Assembly (NCBI GenBank): GCA_019241425.1
Contig: JAFAXA010000150.1
Span: 1 to 32,823, forward strand
Direction of reading: 5' to 3'
DNA from: Acetobacteraceae bacterium
GTDB taxonomy: Bacteria; Pseudomonadota; Alphaproteobacteria; Acetobacterales; Acetobacteraceae
Length of the DNA stretch: 32,823 bases
Notes under the pieces: generated by a model
Database searches by the model: none
What the model saw: only the letters and a program-made list of their open reading frames with translations
Told to the model about the DNA's origin: nothing
In this document: piece after piece, positions 1 through 9,436 of the stretch
Layout: each line of letters begins with the position of its first letter
Numbering within the stretch: position 1 is the first letter of the stretch
Made by a program: the position numbers and the translations under genes

Positions 1-668
1 CTGTATTGGATGGAGATCCCGGCCGCCCACGCGTTGCTGTCGCCACGATTGTCGGTCATGGACACGACACCCGTGGTGGGATCGGTAACGGTCATCGTCT
101 TGAGCTTCTTGTCGGCGATCGAGTAGCTCAACTCGCCCGTGATGGCGAGCGGCCGCAGATAGCCGATCGGCAGATCACCGAGACCCTTGCCGAAATAGGC
201 GGTCGGGACCGTCGCGCCGTATTCCGCCGCCCCGGTATGGGCCGTGCCGGTCCGGCCGAATACGCGCTGCAAACCGACGGATGCGATAAACTCGTGCTCC
301 GCGTTGATATAGGCCTGGTATTTGCCGGTCACCAGCAGGTTGCCGAAGCCCGTCTGCGTCTTCGAGCCGTTGGTCTGGAAGACGTTCCAGTTATCGTTGA
401 CGCCGATACCGAAATTCGGGGTGATCGTTTTGTCGAATTCGAAGTTGAACATGTAATTGTGCGTCGGCCCGGTCGCGTCGTCGGAGCCGCTGCGTTGGTA
501 GACAAAGGTCGGAACCGAGGCTTCATCGGCCACGCCCGGATCGTCGAGCGTCAGAGTGACCGGAAACACCCGGGCGCCGGCAACCGCATGCGCGTCGGCT
601 TCGGTTTGTTGCAGGAAAACGAGCGCAGCCGCCGAGGCAAGCGTCGCTACCGTTCTGATGCACGTCAT
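1..668 (-). CDS. Secreted, probably outer-membrane beta-barrel protein of unknown function (C-terminus cut by window edge)
   Basis: This frame is absent from the ORF track because it has no stop inside the window. It starts at ATG 668 and stays open to base 1, giving about 222 residues. The N-terminus (MTCIRTVATLASAAALVFLQ) is a signal peptide with a likely cleavage site at ADA/HAV. The mature part alternates polar and aromatic residues in short strands (NYMFNFEFDKTI, FGIGVNDNWNVFQ, LLVTGKYQAYI, GELSYSIADKK) separated by Gly/Asn/Asp turns, as in outer-membrane barrels. I do not recognise a named family and give no function. It lies directly downstream of a DUF2946 gene on the same strand and may be cotranscribed with it. 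Confident as a gene, moderate on the barrel, none on the role. Confidence 0.8.
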   Translation of the reverse strand, partial: MTCIRTVATLASAAALVFLQQTEADAHAVAGARVFPVTLTLDDPGVADEASVPTFVYQRSGSDDATGPTHNYMFNFEFDKTITPNFGIGVNDNWNVFQTNGSKTQTGFGNLLVTGKYQAYINAEHEFIASVGLQRVFGRTGTAHTGAAEYGATVPTAYFGKGLGDLPIGYLRPLAITGELSYSIADKKLKTMTVTDPTTGVVSMTDNRGDSNAWAAGISIQY

Positions 669-739
669 AAGGGGAGTCCTTGTCCTGAATGAAGGGGAGG
701 GCGACGGCGAAGGCGTCGCGACCATCGCCGGGCGTCACT

Positions 740-1141
740 TCAGGCGCGGACGGGGGGACCTCGGGGAAATGCCGGCCGAACGGCGCGCGCGGGCGGGGCG
801 CGCGTGAGCGGATGCACGAAGGCCGGCAAACGCCGCTCCACGAAGGCGACGGGCAGCCCAGCCGGCTCCACAAGGATTGCGAGCGGCGTCGTCCAGCCGC
901 CGTTCAGGGGACAAAGGGCGCAATCCGGTGCGTGATGATGGAGCGGCGGCGCGTGCGCGGGGGATCCGCCATGCGTGCCGTCCCCGCAAATGGCGGCCAT
1001 CTTCAGCAACGAATCCAGTTGCTCGCCCGCCGCCTCCGCCGGCCGCGCGAAGCCGACCGCCGTCTGCAAGACAAGCGCCAAGGCGGCCGCAAACAGGCCG
1101 AAGCGGCGCATTCCGATACGGTTCAGCCGCGCAAACAGCAT
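740..1141 (-). CDS. DUF2946 family protein, secreted or membrane-anchored, with His/Cys motif
   Basis: A 133-residue protein with an N-terminal hydrophobic segment (LFAAALALVLQTAVGFA) acting as signal or anchor. A central His-rich stretch (PPLHHHAPDCALC) contains a CxxC, and an upstream Cys sits in AAICGDGTHGG. The C-terminus is Pro/Arg-rich and ends near RGPPVRA. This arrangement matches the DUF2946 family, small poorly characterised proteins often seen beside metal (especially copper) and TonB-related genes; the family assignment is from pattern recognition. The His and Cys residues could bind a metal, which is inference. A start ten codons later (ATG 1111, MRRFGLFAAAL) would give a more ordinary signal peptide, and neither start has a strong ribosome binding site. 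It lies upstream of the truncated barrel-like gene on the same strand, 71 bases away. Confidence 0.75.
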   Translation of the reverse strand: MLFARLNRIGMRRFGLFAAALALVLQTAVGFARPAEAAGEQLDSLLKMAAICGDGTHGGSPAHAPPLHHHAPDCALCPLNGGWTTPLAILVEPAGLPVAFVERRLPAFVHPLTRAPPARAVRPAFPRGPPVRA

Positions 1142-1178
1142 GAAAATAGATTAACGATACGCGGGCTGGAGACAATGC

Positions 1179-1197
1179 CCGAGGCGGACGGCCTCGG
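1179..1197 (-). terminator. Hairpin downstream of the yej operon, possible terminator
   Basis: A perfect 7-base inverted repeat, CCGAGGC and GCCTCGG, with a 5-base loop lies about 35 bases after the yejF stop, between it and the DUF2946 gene. There is no clear run of T residues after it in the minus direction, so it may be a weak intrinsic terminator or only a stabilising 3' stem. Confidence 0.35.
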
Positions 1198-1230
1198 AGG
1201 GCGGCTCAGGCGCGACCGGCGGCGGTGTTT

Positions 1231-2832
1231 TCAGGCAGCGTCGACCGGCTCCGGTTGCAGATTGAAGGCAGCGGCCATGAGCGCTTTTGTGTAGTCCTCG
1301 TTCGGCCGGGACAGGACCACCTCGGCCGGCCCTTGTTCGATGATCTCGCCTTGCCGCAACACGACGATGCGATGGGCCAGAGCGCGTACGACTTTCAGGT
1401 CATGGCTGATGAAAAGATAGCCGAGCCCGTGCTTGTCCTGAAGCTGCCGCAACAGATTGACGATCTGCGCCTGCACGGACATGTCGAGCGCACTCGTCGG
1501 CTCATCGAGAACGACGAAGTCGGGCTTCAGAACCATCGCCCGCGCGATCGCTATGCGCTGGCGCTGACCGCCGCTGAATTCGTGCGGGTAACGGGACAGC
1601 GATTCGGCCGGTAAACCCACTTCCGCCAAGCTCTCCAAAACACGCTCCTCGCGGGCCGTACGATCGAGCCGCGGCTCGTGCACGAACAGGCCTTCCGCGA
1701 TGATGTCGCCCACCGACAAGCGCGGCGACAAACTGCCGAACGGATCCTGAAACACGATCTGCATGCGCCGCCGCAGCAATCGGAGCGAGCGCTTGTCCAA
1801 GCCGGCAAGGTTCTTGCCTTCGAACAAGATCTCGCCCTCCGAGTCGATGAGACGAAGGCTGGCAAGCCCCATGGTGCTCTTGCCGGACCCGGACTCGCCG
1901 ACGAGACCGACCGTTTCTCCCGCACGCACGGCAAGCGAGACGCCATCGACAGCCCGGACGTGACCCACGATGCGCCGCAAGACGCCGCGTTTGACCGGGA
2001 AATGCACGCGCACGTTCCGCGCGTCCATCAAGGTCGCCGCCTGCTCCGGCAAGGGCCTGGGCGCTCCTTTCGGCTCGGCCGCGAGCAGCATCCGCGTGTA
2101 AGGGTGCTGCGGCGACGCGAACAGTTCGCGGACGCGTCCCGCCTCGACCACCGTTCCGTTCTGCATCACGCACACACGGTCGGCGAAACGCCGGACGATC
2201 GAGAGATCGTGGGTGATGAGCAGAAGCGCGAGCCCCCGCGCGGATTTGAGATCGGCCAGCAATTTTAAAATCTGCGCCTGGATCGTGACGTCGAGCGCGG
2301 TCGTCGGTTCGTCCGCGATCAGCAGGGCCGGGTCATTCGCGAGCGCCATGGCGATCATCACGCGCTGCCGTTGTCCGCCGGATAGCTGATGCGGAAAGGC
2401 GTCGAGCCGGGCCGCCGCGTCGGCGAACCCTGCCTGGTTGAGCAATTCCAGAACCCGCGTTCGTAGAGCGCCGCGCGTGCCCGGACGATGCAGACGAATG
2501 GTTTCGGCGATCTGGCGGCCGATGCGGTGCAGCGGGTTGAGGCTCGTCATCGGCTCTTGGAAAATCATGCCGGCAAGACCGCCGCGGGCGCGGCGGAGCA
2601 GATGCTCGGGGGCGCCGATCAGGCTCTGCCCATCCAAGAGGACGCGCCCGCTCGGGTTGCGGCCTCCCGCCGGCAAGAGCTGAAGCAGGGATAACGCGGT
2701 GAGCGACTTGCCGGAGCCGCTTTCCCCGACGAGCGCCAGGGTTTCGCCACGGTCGAGCGTGAAGGAGACGTCATGCACGACGCGGGTGGTGCCGAAAGAA
2801 ACCGAAAGACCCGAAACCTCGAGCAGGCTCAC
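1231..2832 (-). CDS. yejF: Peptide ABC transporter ATP-binding protein with two ATPase domains, YejF type
   Basis: This 533-residue cytoplasmic protein powers import of peptides through YejB/YejE. It is a tandem of two ATPase domains. The first has Walker A GESGSGKS near residue 37, signature LSGGQRQR and Walker [13 protein letters not shown]. The second has Walker [10 protein letters not shown] near residue 315, signature FSGGQRQR and Walker [13 protein letters not shown]. Each half ends with an Opp/Dpp-type tail ([20 protein letters not shown]). The ORF track opens at 3249, but that extension lies in another frame of yejE. The start used is GTG 2832, which overlaps the yejE stop as GTGA and gives the expected N-terminus [13 protein letters not shown]. 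It is the last gene of yejABEF. In other bacteria this transporter takes up microcin C and affects peptide resistance; the substrate here is unknown. Confidence 0.95.
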   Translation of the reverse strand: MSLLEVSGLSVSFGTTRVVHDVSFTLDRGETLALVGESGSGKSLTALSLLQLLPAGGRNPSGRVLLDGQSLIGAPEHLLRRARGGLAGMIFQEPMTSLNPLHRIGRQIAETIRLHRPGTRGALRTRVLELLNQAGFADAAARLDAFPHQLSGGQRQRVMIAMALANDPALLIADEPTTALDVTIQAQILKLLADLKSARGLALLLITHDLSIVRRFADRVCVMQNGTVVEAGRVRELFASPQHPYTRMLLAAEPKGAPRPLPEQAATLMDARNVRVHFPVKRGVLRRIVGHVRAVDGVSLAVRAGETVGLVGESGSGKSTMGLASLRLIDSEGEILFEGKNLAGLDKRSLRLLRRRMQIVFQDPFGSLSPRLSVGDIIAEGLFVHEPRLDRTAREERVLESLAEVGLPAESLSRYPHEFSGGQRQRIAIARAMVLKPDFVVLDEPTSALDMSVQAQIVNLLRQLQDKHGLGYLFISHDLKVVRALAHRIVVLRQGEIIEQGPAEVVLSRPNEDYTKALMAAAFNLQPEPVDAA

Positions 2833-3857
2833 GTCGGGAGCTTGCGAGGGTCGAATGCGTCGCGTACCGCCTCGCCCACGAAGATCAGCAACAAGAGCAC
2901 GCCGCCGAGCACCACAAAGGCGGTGAAGCCGAGCCACGGTGCCTGCAGATTGTCCTTTCCTTGCGACACGAGTTCGCCGAGCGAGGGCGATCCGGGGGGC
3001 AGGCCGAAGCCGAGGAAATCGAGGCTTGCGAGGGTCGTCACCGAACCGGACAGGATGAACGGCAAGAAGGTGAGTGTCGCCACCATCGCGTTCGGCAGGA
3101 TGTGCCGCCACATCACCATCCCGTCCCGCACCCCGAGCGCCTTGGCCGCGCGGACATAGTCGAGATTGCGGCCGCGTAGGAACTCGGCGCGGACGACGCC
3201 GGTCAGGTTCATCCAACTGAACACGAGCAGAAATATCAGCAACACCCAAAATCCCGGCGTGATGATGCTGGCGAGGATGATGAGCAAATAAAGCTGCGGC
3301 ATGCCGGACCAGATTTCGATGAAGCGCTGAAAGAACAGGTCCGTGGCGCCGCCGTAGAAACCCTGAAGCGCACCCGCCGCGATACCCACAGCGGAGGATA
3401 CGAATGTGAGTGCGAAGCCGAACAGCACGGAGATCCGGAAGCCGTAGATAACCCGCGCCAGCACGTCGCGCGCCTGATCGTCCGTGCCGAGCAGGTTTTG
3501 CCAGGAGGGCGGCGCCGGCGCCGGGACGGGCAGGTTCTTGACCACCGTGTTGTAGCTGTACGGGATCAACGGCCAGATCATCCAGCCATCCGCCTTGATG
3601 GCGCTCGAGACGTCGGCATCCGTGTAATCCGCTTCGGTCGGCAGGAAATCGTCGCCAAACGTATCCTCGCTGTAGTCGACCAGCACCGGATAGTAGAAGT
3701 GCCCGTGGAAACGGAGCAGAAGCGGCCGGTCATTGGCGATGAACTCGGCGAACAGGCAAACGGTGAACAGGGCCAGAAAGATCCAAAGCGACCAAAAGCC
3801 ACGCCCATGCTGGCGGAAAATGGCGAGGCGACGACGTGATATCGGAGAAAGCGCCAT
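2829..3857 (-). CDS. yejE: Peptide ABC transporter permease, YejE type
   Basis: A 342-residue inner-membrane permease pairing with YejB. An N-terminal membrane segment (SLWIFLALFTVCLFAEFIA) is followed by a long periplasmic insert rich in aromatic and acidic residues (FHGHFYYPVLVDYSEDTFG), which is characteristic of YejE rather than plain DppC. The inserted LLGTDDQARDVLARVIYGFR leads into the transmembrane core. The cytoplasmic coupling loop is visible as YVRAAKALGVRDGMVMWRHI. The C-terminal core (LDFLGFGLPPGSPSLGEL) is typical of OppC-family permeases. Its ATG shares one base with the yejB stop at 3857 and its stop overlaps the yejF start by four bases, so the three genes are almost certainly translationally coupled. 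Confidence 0.95.
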   Translation of the reverse strand: MALSPISRRRLAIFRQHGRGFWSLWIFLALFTVCLFAEFIANDRPLLLRFHGHFYYPVLVDYSEDTFGDDFLPTEADYTDADVSSAIKADGWMIWPLIPYSYNTVVKNLPVPAPAPPSWQNLLGTDDQARDVLARVIYGFRISVLFGFALTFVSSAVGIAAGALQGFYGGATDLFFQRFIEIWSGMPQLYLLIILASIITPGFWVLLIFLLVFSWMNLTGVVRAEFLRGRNLDYVRAAKALGVRDGMVMWRHILPNAMVATLTFLPFILSGSVTTLASLDFLGFGLPPGSPSLGELVSQGKDNLQAPWLGFTAFVVLGGVLLLLIFVGEAVRDAFDPRKLPT

Positions 3858-4936
3858 CAGCGACGCGCCTCGAAATCAATGCGCGGATCGACGATCGTGT
3901 ACATCATGTCACCGACGATCTGGAGCAGCAATCCGAGCAGGGTGAAGATGTAGAGCGTGCCGAACATCACCGGATAGTCGCGCCGGATCGCCGCTTCGAA
4001 GCCGAGCAGGCCCAGACCGTCCAGCGAGAAGATGATCTCGACGAGCAACGCCGATGAAAACAGGATGCCGATGAACGCCGCCGGAAACCCGGCGACGATG
4101 AGCAGCATGGCGTTGCGGAAAACGTGCCCGTAGAGGACCCGGGGCTCGCTCGCTCCCTTCGCCCGCGCAGTGACGACGTATTGCTTGCGGATTTCCTCGA
4201 GGAAGCAGTTCTTGGTCAGGATCGTCAGGCTAGCAAAGCCGCCGGCCACCAAGGCGATCGTCGGCAGGACCATATGCCACGCATAGTCGAGAATGCGCGC
4301 GTCCCAGGACCAATGCGAGGACCCTTCACTGGTCAAACCGCGCAGCGGAAACCATTGTGCGAAGCTGCCGCCGGCAAACAGCACCACGAGCAGAATGGCG
4401 AACAGAAAGCTCGGGATCGCGTAGCCGACCAGGACGATCGCGCTGCTCGCCACGTCGAACGGCGTGCCGTCCCGCGTCGCTTTGGCGATACCGAGGGGGA
4501 TCGACACGATATACACGAGCAGGGTGGACCACAGCCCGATCGAGATGCTCACCGGCATCTTCTGCAGAATGAGATGCCAGACCGTATCACCGCGAAAGAA
4601 GCTGCGGCCGAACTCGAATCGCAGATAGTTGCCAACCATCTCCCGGAAGCGTTCAAGCGGAGGCTTGTCGAAGCCGAACAGCTTCTTGATCTGCTCCACG
4701 ACTTGCGGGTCTAGCCCCCGCGCCCCTCGGTAGCGGCCGGCGGATGACGGCCCGGCCGCCTCCGCTCCGCCCATACCCGTGAGGCGCCCGGTGGTATCGC
4801 CCTTGCCCTTCAACTCGGCGACCATCTGCTCGACCGGGCCGCCCGGGGCGAATTGCACAACCACGAAGTTGATGGCGATGATCCCGAACAGCGTCGGCAC
4901 CACAAGCAGCAGCCGCCGCAGCAGATAGCCCGTCAT
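3857..4936 (-). CDS. yejB: Peptide ABC transporter permease, YejB type
   Basis: A 359-residue inner-membrane permease. The N-terminus [20 protein letters not shown] and the following [16 protein letters not shown] are classic for DppB/YejB. A long loop around residues 40-75 ([12 protein letters not shown]) is the YejB-specific insert, and [19 protein letters not shown] follows. The coupling loop is [20 protein letters not shown]. The ORF track starts at 5230, inside yejA; the correct start is ATG 4936, 19 bases after the yejA stop, which restores the family N-terminus. The gene lies between yejA and yejE and overlaps yejE by one base. Confidence 0.95.
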   Translation of the reverse strand: MTGYLLRRLLLVVPTLFGIIAINFVVVQFAPGGPVEQMVAELKGKGDTTGRLTGMGGAEAAGPSSAGRYRGARGLDPQVVEQIKKLFGFDKPPLERFREMVGNYLRFEFGRSFFRGDTVWHLILQKMPVSISIGLWSTLLVYIVSIPLGIAKATRDGTPFDVASSAIVLVGYAIPSFLFAILLVVLFAGGSFAQWFPLRGLTSEGSSHWSWDARILDYAWHMVLPTIALVAGGFASLTILTKNCFLEEIRKQYVVTARAKGASEPRVLYGHVFRNAMLLIVAGFPAAFIGILFSSALLVEIIFSLDGLGLLGFEAAIRRDYPVMFGTLYIFTLLGLLLQIVGDMMYTIVDPRIDFEARR

Positions 4937-4955
4937 CTCGGCGCTGAAGCCGCTC

Positions 4956-6821
4956 TCATACGCCTCGCCGCCGAGCCGCATCGGTCGCGGCCGAAAGCTT
5001 CGGATCGATCCACCAGGTTTCGAATGCGAGGCCGGCACGGATGGGCTGCGGCACCCGGGCAAACCGATCCCAGTAAGCAAGGCGAAGGCTTTGCAGGTGC
5101 CAGTGCGGCACGATATGCCAGCTCCAAAGAAGAACGCGGTCGAGCGCATGGGTCGCCGCGAGAAGCTGCTCGCGGCTGCCGGCATTGATGACGCGATCGA
5201 CCAGCGCGTCGGTCGCCTTGCTGCAGACACCCATTAGATTGTCGCTGCCTTCGGCGCCTGCACTGTCGCAGGACCAATAGCCCACCTGCTCGTTGCCCGG
5301 ACTCTCGCTTTCGCCGAACACGGCCACCGTCATGTCGAAATCGAAACTGTCCATCAGCCGCTGATACTGGGCCGGATCGACCGTCCGCACGCGCGCGGTG
5401 ATGCCGAGCCGCGCCAGATTCTGTACGTAAGGCAGCGACACCCGCTCGAACGCCGGCTGATTGAGCAGAATCTCGAACGACATCGGCGTACCGGCGGCGT
5501 TGACGAGTTGGCGCTTCTTCACCTCCCAACCCGCCTCCTTGAGCAGCGCGAGAGCGCGCGTGAGTTGCTCCCGATTGCTGCCGGAGCCGTCCGTCACCGG
5601 CAGCTTGAACTCCTCGGTGAAAAGCGACGGAGGCAGCGTGTCACGAAACGGTTCAAGCAGCGCGAGTTCATCCCCGATCGGAAGGCCGCCCGAGGCGAGA
5701 TCGCTATTGCTGAAATAGCTCGTGGTGCGGGTATAGGAGTCGTAGAACAGATTCTTGTTGGCCCATTCGAAATCGTAGGACCACGCAAGCGCCTGCCGTA
5801 CTCGCGGGTCCTTGAAGGTCGGTCGCCGCGCGTTCATGGCGAAGCCCTGCATGCCGGTCGGCAAGCGGTGCCGCACCTCCTCGCGCTTCACCAATCCTTT
5901 TTGCACGGCGGGAAAACCGTAGCCGGTTGCCCAGTCCTTGGCGACGTTCTCCTGCCGGAAATCGATCTGACCCGCCTTGAACGCCTCCAACGCAACCGTC
6001 GCGTCACGAAAATACTCCGTGCGCATCACATCGAAATTGTTGAAGCCCCGGCCGGTCGGGAGGTCGGCGGCCCACCAATCCGGCACCCGGCGGAACGTCA
6101 TCGTCCGGCCGAACTCGAAATGCCCGACGCGGTAAGGACCAGACCCTAAAGGCGGCTCGGTGAGCGGCTGGGTGAAGTCGCGGCCCTGCCACCAATGCTT
6201 GGGCAGGATCGCCATCTCGCCAAGAATTTGCGGCAGTTCGCGATTGTTGTTGGATTTGAATCGAAAGACCGCCCGGCGCGGATTTTCCGCCGTCACGCTT
6301 TCGACGTCGGCATAGTACTGCCGGTAGAATGGCCGGCCCAGCTCGCGCAGCGTGTTGAAGGTCCAGACCACGTCTTCCGCCGTCACCGGCTTGCCGTCGT
6401 GGAAGCGCGCTTTTGGACGGAGTTCGAATGCCACCCACATCCGGTCTTCCGGGATCTCGATCACCTCCGCCAAATGCCCGTAGGTGGTCGCCGCCTCGTC
6501 GGCCGAGGCGATCAGCAACGCATCGTAGATACGGCCGATATCGGCCGGCGCGGTGCCCCGGATGATGTAGGGATTGAAACTGTCGAACGTGCCGACGGCG
6601 CTGAGCGCCACCTCGCCGCCTTTGGGCGCATTGGGATTGGCGTACGGGAAATGGGCGAAGTCCGGCGGCAGAGCGGGCTCGCCGAGCATCGATAGCCCAT
6701 GGGTGCGGACGGCGCCGCCGGGCGTTGCCGTCGGCGGCGACCCTTCGTCAGCGCGCGCGTACCGGCTGCGGGCCGAAACGCCCGCCAGGGCGGCAAGCAG
6801 GACGGTCCTTCTTTGCAGCAT
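4956..6821 (-). CDS. yejA: Periplasmic peptide-binding protein, solute-binding family 5, YejA type
   Basis: A 621-residue periplasmic receptor that would deliver peptides to YejBEF. The N-terminus ([17 protein letters not shown]) has a twin arginine and a short hydrophobic stretch ending near ARA/DEG, so export by Tat or Sec is possible. Family-5 features include [40 protein letters not shown] and PLGSGPYRV. YejA-specific text follows, such as [18 protein letters not shown] and [15 protein letters not shown]. The C-terminus ends with [20 protein letters not shown]. It is the first gene of the operon; the 100 bases upstream separate it from hisN on the same strand and must hold any operon promoter, though none is obvious. 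The length matches the family (about 600). Confidence 0.95.
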   Translation of the reverse strand: MLQRRTVLLAALAGVSARSRYARADEGSPPTATPGGAVRTHGLSMLGEPALPPDFAHFPYANPNAPKGGEVALSAVGTFDSFNPYIIRGTAPADIGRIYDALLIASADEAATTYGHLAEVIEIPEDRMWVAFELRPKARFHDGKPVTAEDVVWTFNTLRELGRPFYRQYYADVESVTAENPRRAVFRFKSNNNRELPQILGEMAILPKHWWQGRDFTQPLTEPPLGSGPYRVGHFEFGRTMTFRRVPDWWAADLPTGRGFNNFDVMRTEYFRDATVALEAFKAGQIDFRQENVAKDWATGYGFPAVQKGLVKREEVRHRLPTGMQGFAMNARRPTFKDPRVRQALAWSYDFEWANKNLFYDSYTRTTSYFSNSDLASGGLPIGDELALLEPFRDTLPPSLFTEEFKLPVTDGSGSNREQLTRALALLKEAGWEVKKRQLVNAAGTPMSFEILLNQPAFERVSLPYVQNLARLGITARVRTVDPAQYQRLMDSFDFDMTVAVFGESESPGNEQVGYWSCDSAGAEGSDNLMGVCSKATDALVDRVINAGSREQLLAATHALDRVLLWSWHIVPHWHLQSLRLAYWDRFARVPQPIRAGLAFETWWIDPKLSAATDAARRRGV

Positions 6822-6923
6822 TTTGCTTCCTATCGCCGATCCGGGACGCGTGAGTATCGCGGGCCGATACCGGCCGAACTACTGAATTCACATTAACCCA
6901 CGCATGGCCGTCGGTGACGTCAT

Positions 6924-7742
6924 TCACTTCTGCATGCAGTTCTGCAATTTTCGGACCGCCGGGCCGAGCAGCGCGGGGTCGCCCACCGCCAGCACGCGGC
7001 CATCCCCCTCCCGCCGCAAGCGCGCGCCGCGCCAATCCGTCACCCGCCCGCCCGCGCCCTCCACCACCGGCACCAGCGCCGCCCAATCCCAGAGCTTGAG
7101 ATCGGCCTCGGCGATCAGGTCGATCGACCCCAACGCGAGCAGGCCATAGGCGTAGCAATCACCGCCCCAGGAAACCCGGCGCACGCTCCCGGCCAGTTCA
7201 TTCCAGGCCCGCCGATATTCGCCGAGCATCTCGGGCGACGTGCAGGACAGTTCCGCCGTTTGGAGCGAAGGGCAGCGCCGGCAGCCGACGGCCCCGCCGA
7301 ACGGCCCTCGAAAAATGGTCCGCCGTCCGGCGGCCCCGATCCAGCGCTCGCCAGTGACGGGCTGGTCGATGATGCCGAGGATTGGCTGGTCGCCGTCCAA
7401 CAGCGCGAGGAGGGTGCCGAAGGTGGGCCGGCCGGTGATAAAGGCGCGCGTGCCGTCGATCGGATCGATCACCCAGCACAGGCCGCGCGCCGGCTGGTCC
7501 TGCCCGAACTCCTCGCCGAGGATCGCCGTCCCGGGAGAAGCGCGTTCCAGAACCGCCCGTATCGCCTGCTCGGCCTGCCGGTCGGCGACGGTCACCGGGC
7601 TGAAATCGCCTTTGGCCTCGACCGCCAATCGCGCCCGGAACAACGGCCGGATGACCTCGCCGGCGGCGTCGGACGCTGCTTCGGCGGCCGCGAGCAGGTC
7701 GTCGAGCGCGTCTGTGTTCCCTTTCAACGCGCCACACTCCAC
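6924..7742 (-). CDS. hisN: Inositol-monophosphatase-family phosphatase, probable histidinol-phosphatase
   Basis: A 272-residue cytoplasmic, metal-dependent phosphatase. The metal-binding motifs are present in order: acidic GEEFG, the core DPIDGTRAFITGRPTFGTL, and the later LKLWDWAALVPVVEGAGG, whose Asp completes the site. DPIDGTRAFITGRPTFG is typical of the HisN-like branch that removes phosphate from histidinol-phosphate, so that role is most likely; a general inositol or nucleotide phosphatase cannot be excluded. The track uses GTG 7742. A TTG at 7727 is preceded by GGAG at suitable spacing and could be the true start, giving MKGNTDALDD. The gene is divergent from kdsB. Confidence 0.85.
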   Translation of the reverse strand: MECGALKGNTDALDDLLAAAEAASDAAGEVIRPLFRARLAVEAKGDFSPVTVADRQAEQAIRAVLERASPGTAILGEEFGQDQPARGLCWVIDPIDGTRAFITGRPTFGTLLALLDGDQPILGIIDQPVTGERWIGAAGRRTIFRGPFGGAVGCRRCPSLQTAELSCTSPEMLGEYRRAWNELAGSVRRVSWGGDCYAYGLLALGSIDLIAEADLKLWDWAALVPVVEGAGGRVTDWRGARLRREGDGRVLAVGDPALLGPAVRKLQNCMQK

Positions 7743-7779
7743 CGCGTCCGGCGGCGTTGCACGGGGGACGGTGCCTCCA

Positions 7780-7796
7780 TAAGGTGCGCGACCTTA
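7780..7796. promoter_or_regulatory. Inverted repeat between divergent hisN and kdsB, possible operator
   Basis: TAAGGT-GCGCG-ACCTTA is a perfect 6-base inverted repeat with a 5-base centre in the 96-base divergent gap, 42 bases before the kdsB ATG. The size and symmetry suit a dimeric regulator, but no matching second site or clear -35/-10 pair was seen, so the role is inferred. Confidence 0.3.
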
Positions 7797-7838
7797 AGTG
7801 AACTCTCCGACGCCCATCAACCCGTTCCGCGCGCCCCG

Positions 7839-8585
7839 ATGACTCCGATCGTGATCATACCGGCCCGCATGGCATCGGCCCGGCTGCCGGGCAAGCCGCT
7901 GGCGCCGATCGCCGGACGGCCGATGATTTTGCACGTGCTGGATCGCGGCCGCGAGGCGGAGATCGGACCCGTGGCCGTGGCCGCCGCGGAAGCCGAGATC
8001 GCGACCGTGGTGCGGGAGGCCGGCGGCGTCGCGACGCTGACCGACCCGGACCTGCCGTCGGGATCGGACCGGGTGCTCGCGGCGCTACAGACCCTCGACG
8101 CCGGCGAGGCGCACGACATCGTGGTCAATCTGCAAGGCGACCTGCCGACGATTCCGCCGGCGTTTCTGCGGGCGGCGGTGGCGGCGCTGGCGCATTCCAC
8201 CGCCGACATCGCAACCCTCGTCGCCCCGATCGAGAGCGAGGCCGAGCTGCGGGCGCCCTCCGTCGTGAAGGCGGCCTGCGCGTTTCCCGAAGGGCAGTCG
8301 GTCGCGCCCGCCCTCTATTTTTCGCGGGCGCCCATTCCTTCAGGTGACGGCCCGCACTGGCATCACATCGGCATCTACGTCTACCGGCGAGCGGCCCTGG
8401 CCCGGTTCGTTGCTCTGCCCCCTTCGCCGCTCGAATTGCGGGAGCGGCTCGAGCAATTGCGGGCCTTGGAGGCCGGGATGCGCATCGTGTGCGCCCGGGT
8501 CGACCATGCGCCGTTCGGCGTTGACACGCCGGACGACCTGGCGCGAATCCGCCAGGCCTTTTCTCCGAACGAAAGCCATCCGTGA
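7839..8585 (+). CDS. kdsB: 3-deoxy-manno-octulosonate cytidylyltransferase
   Basis: Activates Kdo with CTP to CMP-Kdo for lipopolysaccharide inner-core synthesis, in the cytoplasm. The 248-residue protein has the nucleotide-binding N-terminus IPARMASARLPGKPL, the metal/substrate motif NLQGDLPTIPP (QGDLP is the usual alphaproteobacterial form of QGDEP), HHIGIYVYRRAALARF and the C-terminal VDTPDDLARIRQ. The track ORF starts at 7260 in the hisN antisense frame; ATG 7839 gives the expected N-terminus MTPIVIIPARMA. It opens a five-gene chain and overlaps pheA by four bases (GTGA). The kdsB-pheA neighbourhood is common in alphaproteobacteria. Confidence 0.95.
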   Translation: MTPIVIIPARMASARLPGKPLAPIAGRPMILHVLDRGREAEIGPVAVAAAEAEIATVVREAGGVATLTDPDLPSGSDRVLAALQTLDAGEAHDIVVNLQGDLPTIPPAFLRAAVAALAHSTADIATLVAPIESEAELRAPSVVKAACAFPEGQSVAPALYFSRAPIPSGDGPHWHHIGIYVYRRAALARFVALPPSPLELRERLEQLRALEAGMRIVCARVDHAPFGVDTPDDLARIRQAFSPNESHP

Positions 8586-9436
8586 CTGCCGCCATCGCTT
8601 TCCAGGGCTTGCCCGGCGCCTATTCCGACCTCGCCTGCCGCACGGCCTATCCCAGCATGCCAACCCTGCCGTGCGCTTCGTTCGAAGCGGCGATCGCGGC
8701 GGTGCGCGACGGATCGGCGGCGCTTGCCATGCTTCCGTGCGAAAACAGCCTGGCGGGCCGGGTGCCGGACATCCACCACCTGCTTCCCGAATCCGGCCTG
8801 TTCGTCGTCGGCGAATATTTTCAGCGCGTCGAGCATTGCCTGCTGGCGCCGAAAGGCGCGACGGTCGGCGGTCTCCGCCGTATTCACTCGCATCCGGTCG
8901 CCCTTGGTCAGATCCGGCGGCTGCTCGCGGAACTCGACGTGCAGCCCGTGATGGAGGCCGACACGGCCGGGGCGGCGCAACTCGTCAGCGAGTGGAACCG
9001 CCCGACCGAGGGCGCGATCGCGTCCTCGCTGGCGGGCGAAATCTACCGTCTCGACGTGCTGCGCCGGAATGTCGAAGACGCCGCGCACAACACGACGCGC
9101 TTCTATGTCATGGCGCCTCGCCCGGTCACGCCGCCACCGGACCAGCCCGGGCTGATGACGACCTTCGTCTTCCGCGTCCGCAACGTGCCGGCGGCGCTCT
9201 ACAAGGCGCTCGGCGGGTTCGCGACCAACGCCGTGAACATGACCAAACTGGAAAGCTACATGGTCAACGGCAGCTTCACGGCCACCCAGTTCCTGTGTGA
9301 CGTGGACGGCCATCCCGAACAGGCCGGGCTCCGGCGCGCCCTTGAGGAGCTGTCGTTCTTCTCGACCGAGGTGCGGGTGCTCGGGGTCTATTCGGCGGCG
9401 GCGTTCCGCTCGGGCGCGCGGGAGCCCGAATCGTGA
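8582..9436 (+). CDS. pheA: Prephenate dehydratase with ACT domain
   Basis: Converts prephenate to phenylpyruvate in phenylalanine synthesis. The 284-residue protein is the monofunctional form without chorismate mutase. The catalytic domain runs from AIAFQGLPGAYSDLACR through PCENSLAGRVPDIHHLL to the conserved NTTRFYVMA near residue 180. A C-terminal ACT domain follows (TTFVFRVRNVPAALYKALGG, VNMTKLESYMVNGSF) and is normally where phenylalanine binds and inhibits. It starts with GTG at 8582, overlapping the kdsB stop, and its own stop overlaps the yicC GTG, so coupled translation is likely. A second, unrelated prephenate/arogenate dehydratase (pheC) lies about 4 kb downstream. Confidence 0.95.
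   Translation: MTAAIAFQGLPGAYSDLACRTAYPSMPTLPCASFEAAIAAVRDGSAALAMLPCENSLAGRVPDIHHLLPESGLFVVGEYFQRVEHCLLAPKGATVGGLRRIHSHPVALGQIRRLLAELDVQPVMEADTAGAAQLVSEWNRPTEGAIASSLAGEIYRLDVLRRNVEDAAHNTTRFYVMAPRPVTPPPDQPGLMTTFVFRVRNVPAALYKALGGFATNAVNMTKLESYMVNGSFTATQFLCDVDGHPEQAGLRRALEELSFFSTEVRVLGVYSAAAFRSGAREPES

Noticed and set aside
6-692. A 228-residue plus-strand frame at the left edge
   Set aside because: Antisense to the secreted barrel-like gene, which has a signal peptide and strand pattern in its own frame.
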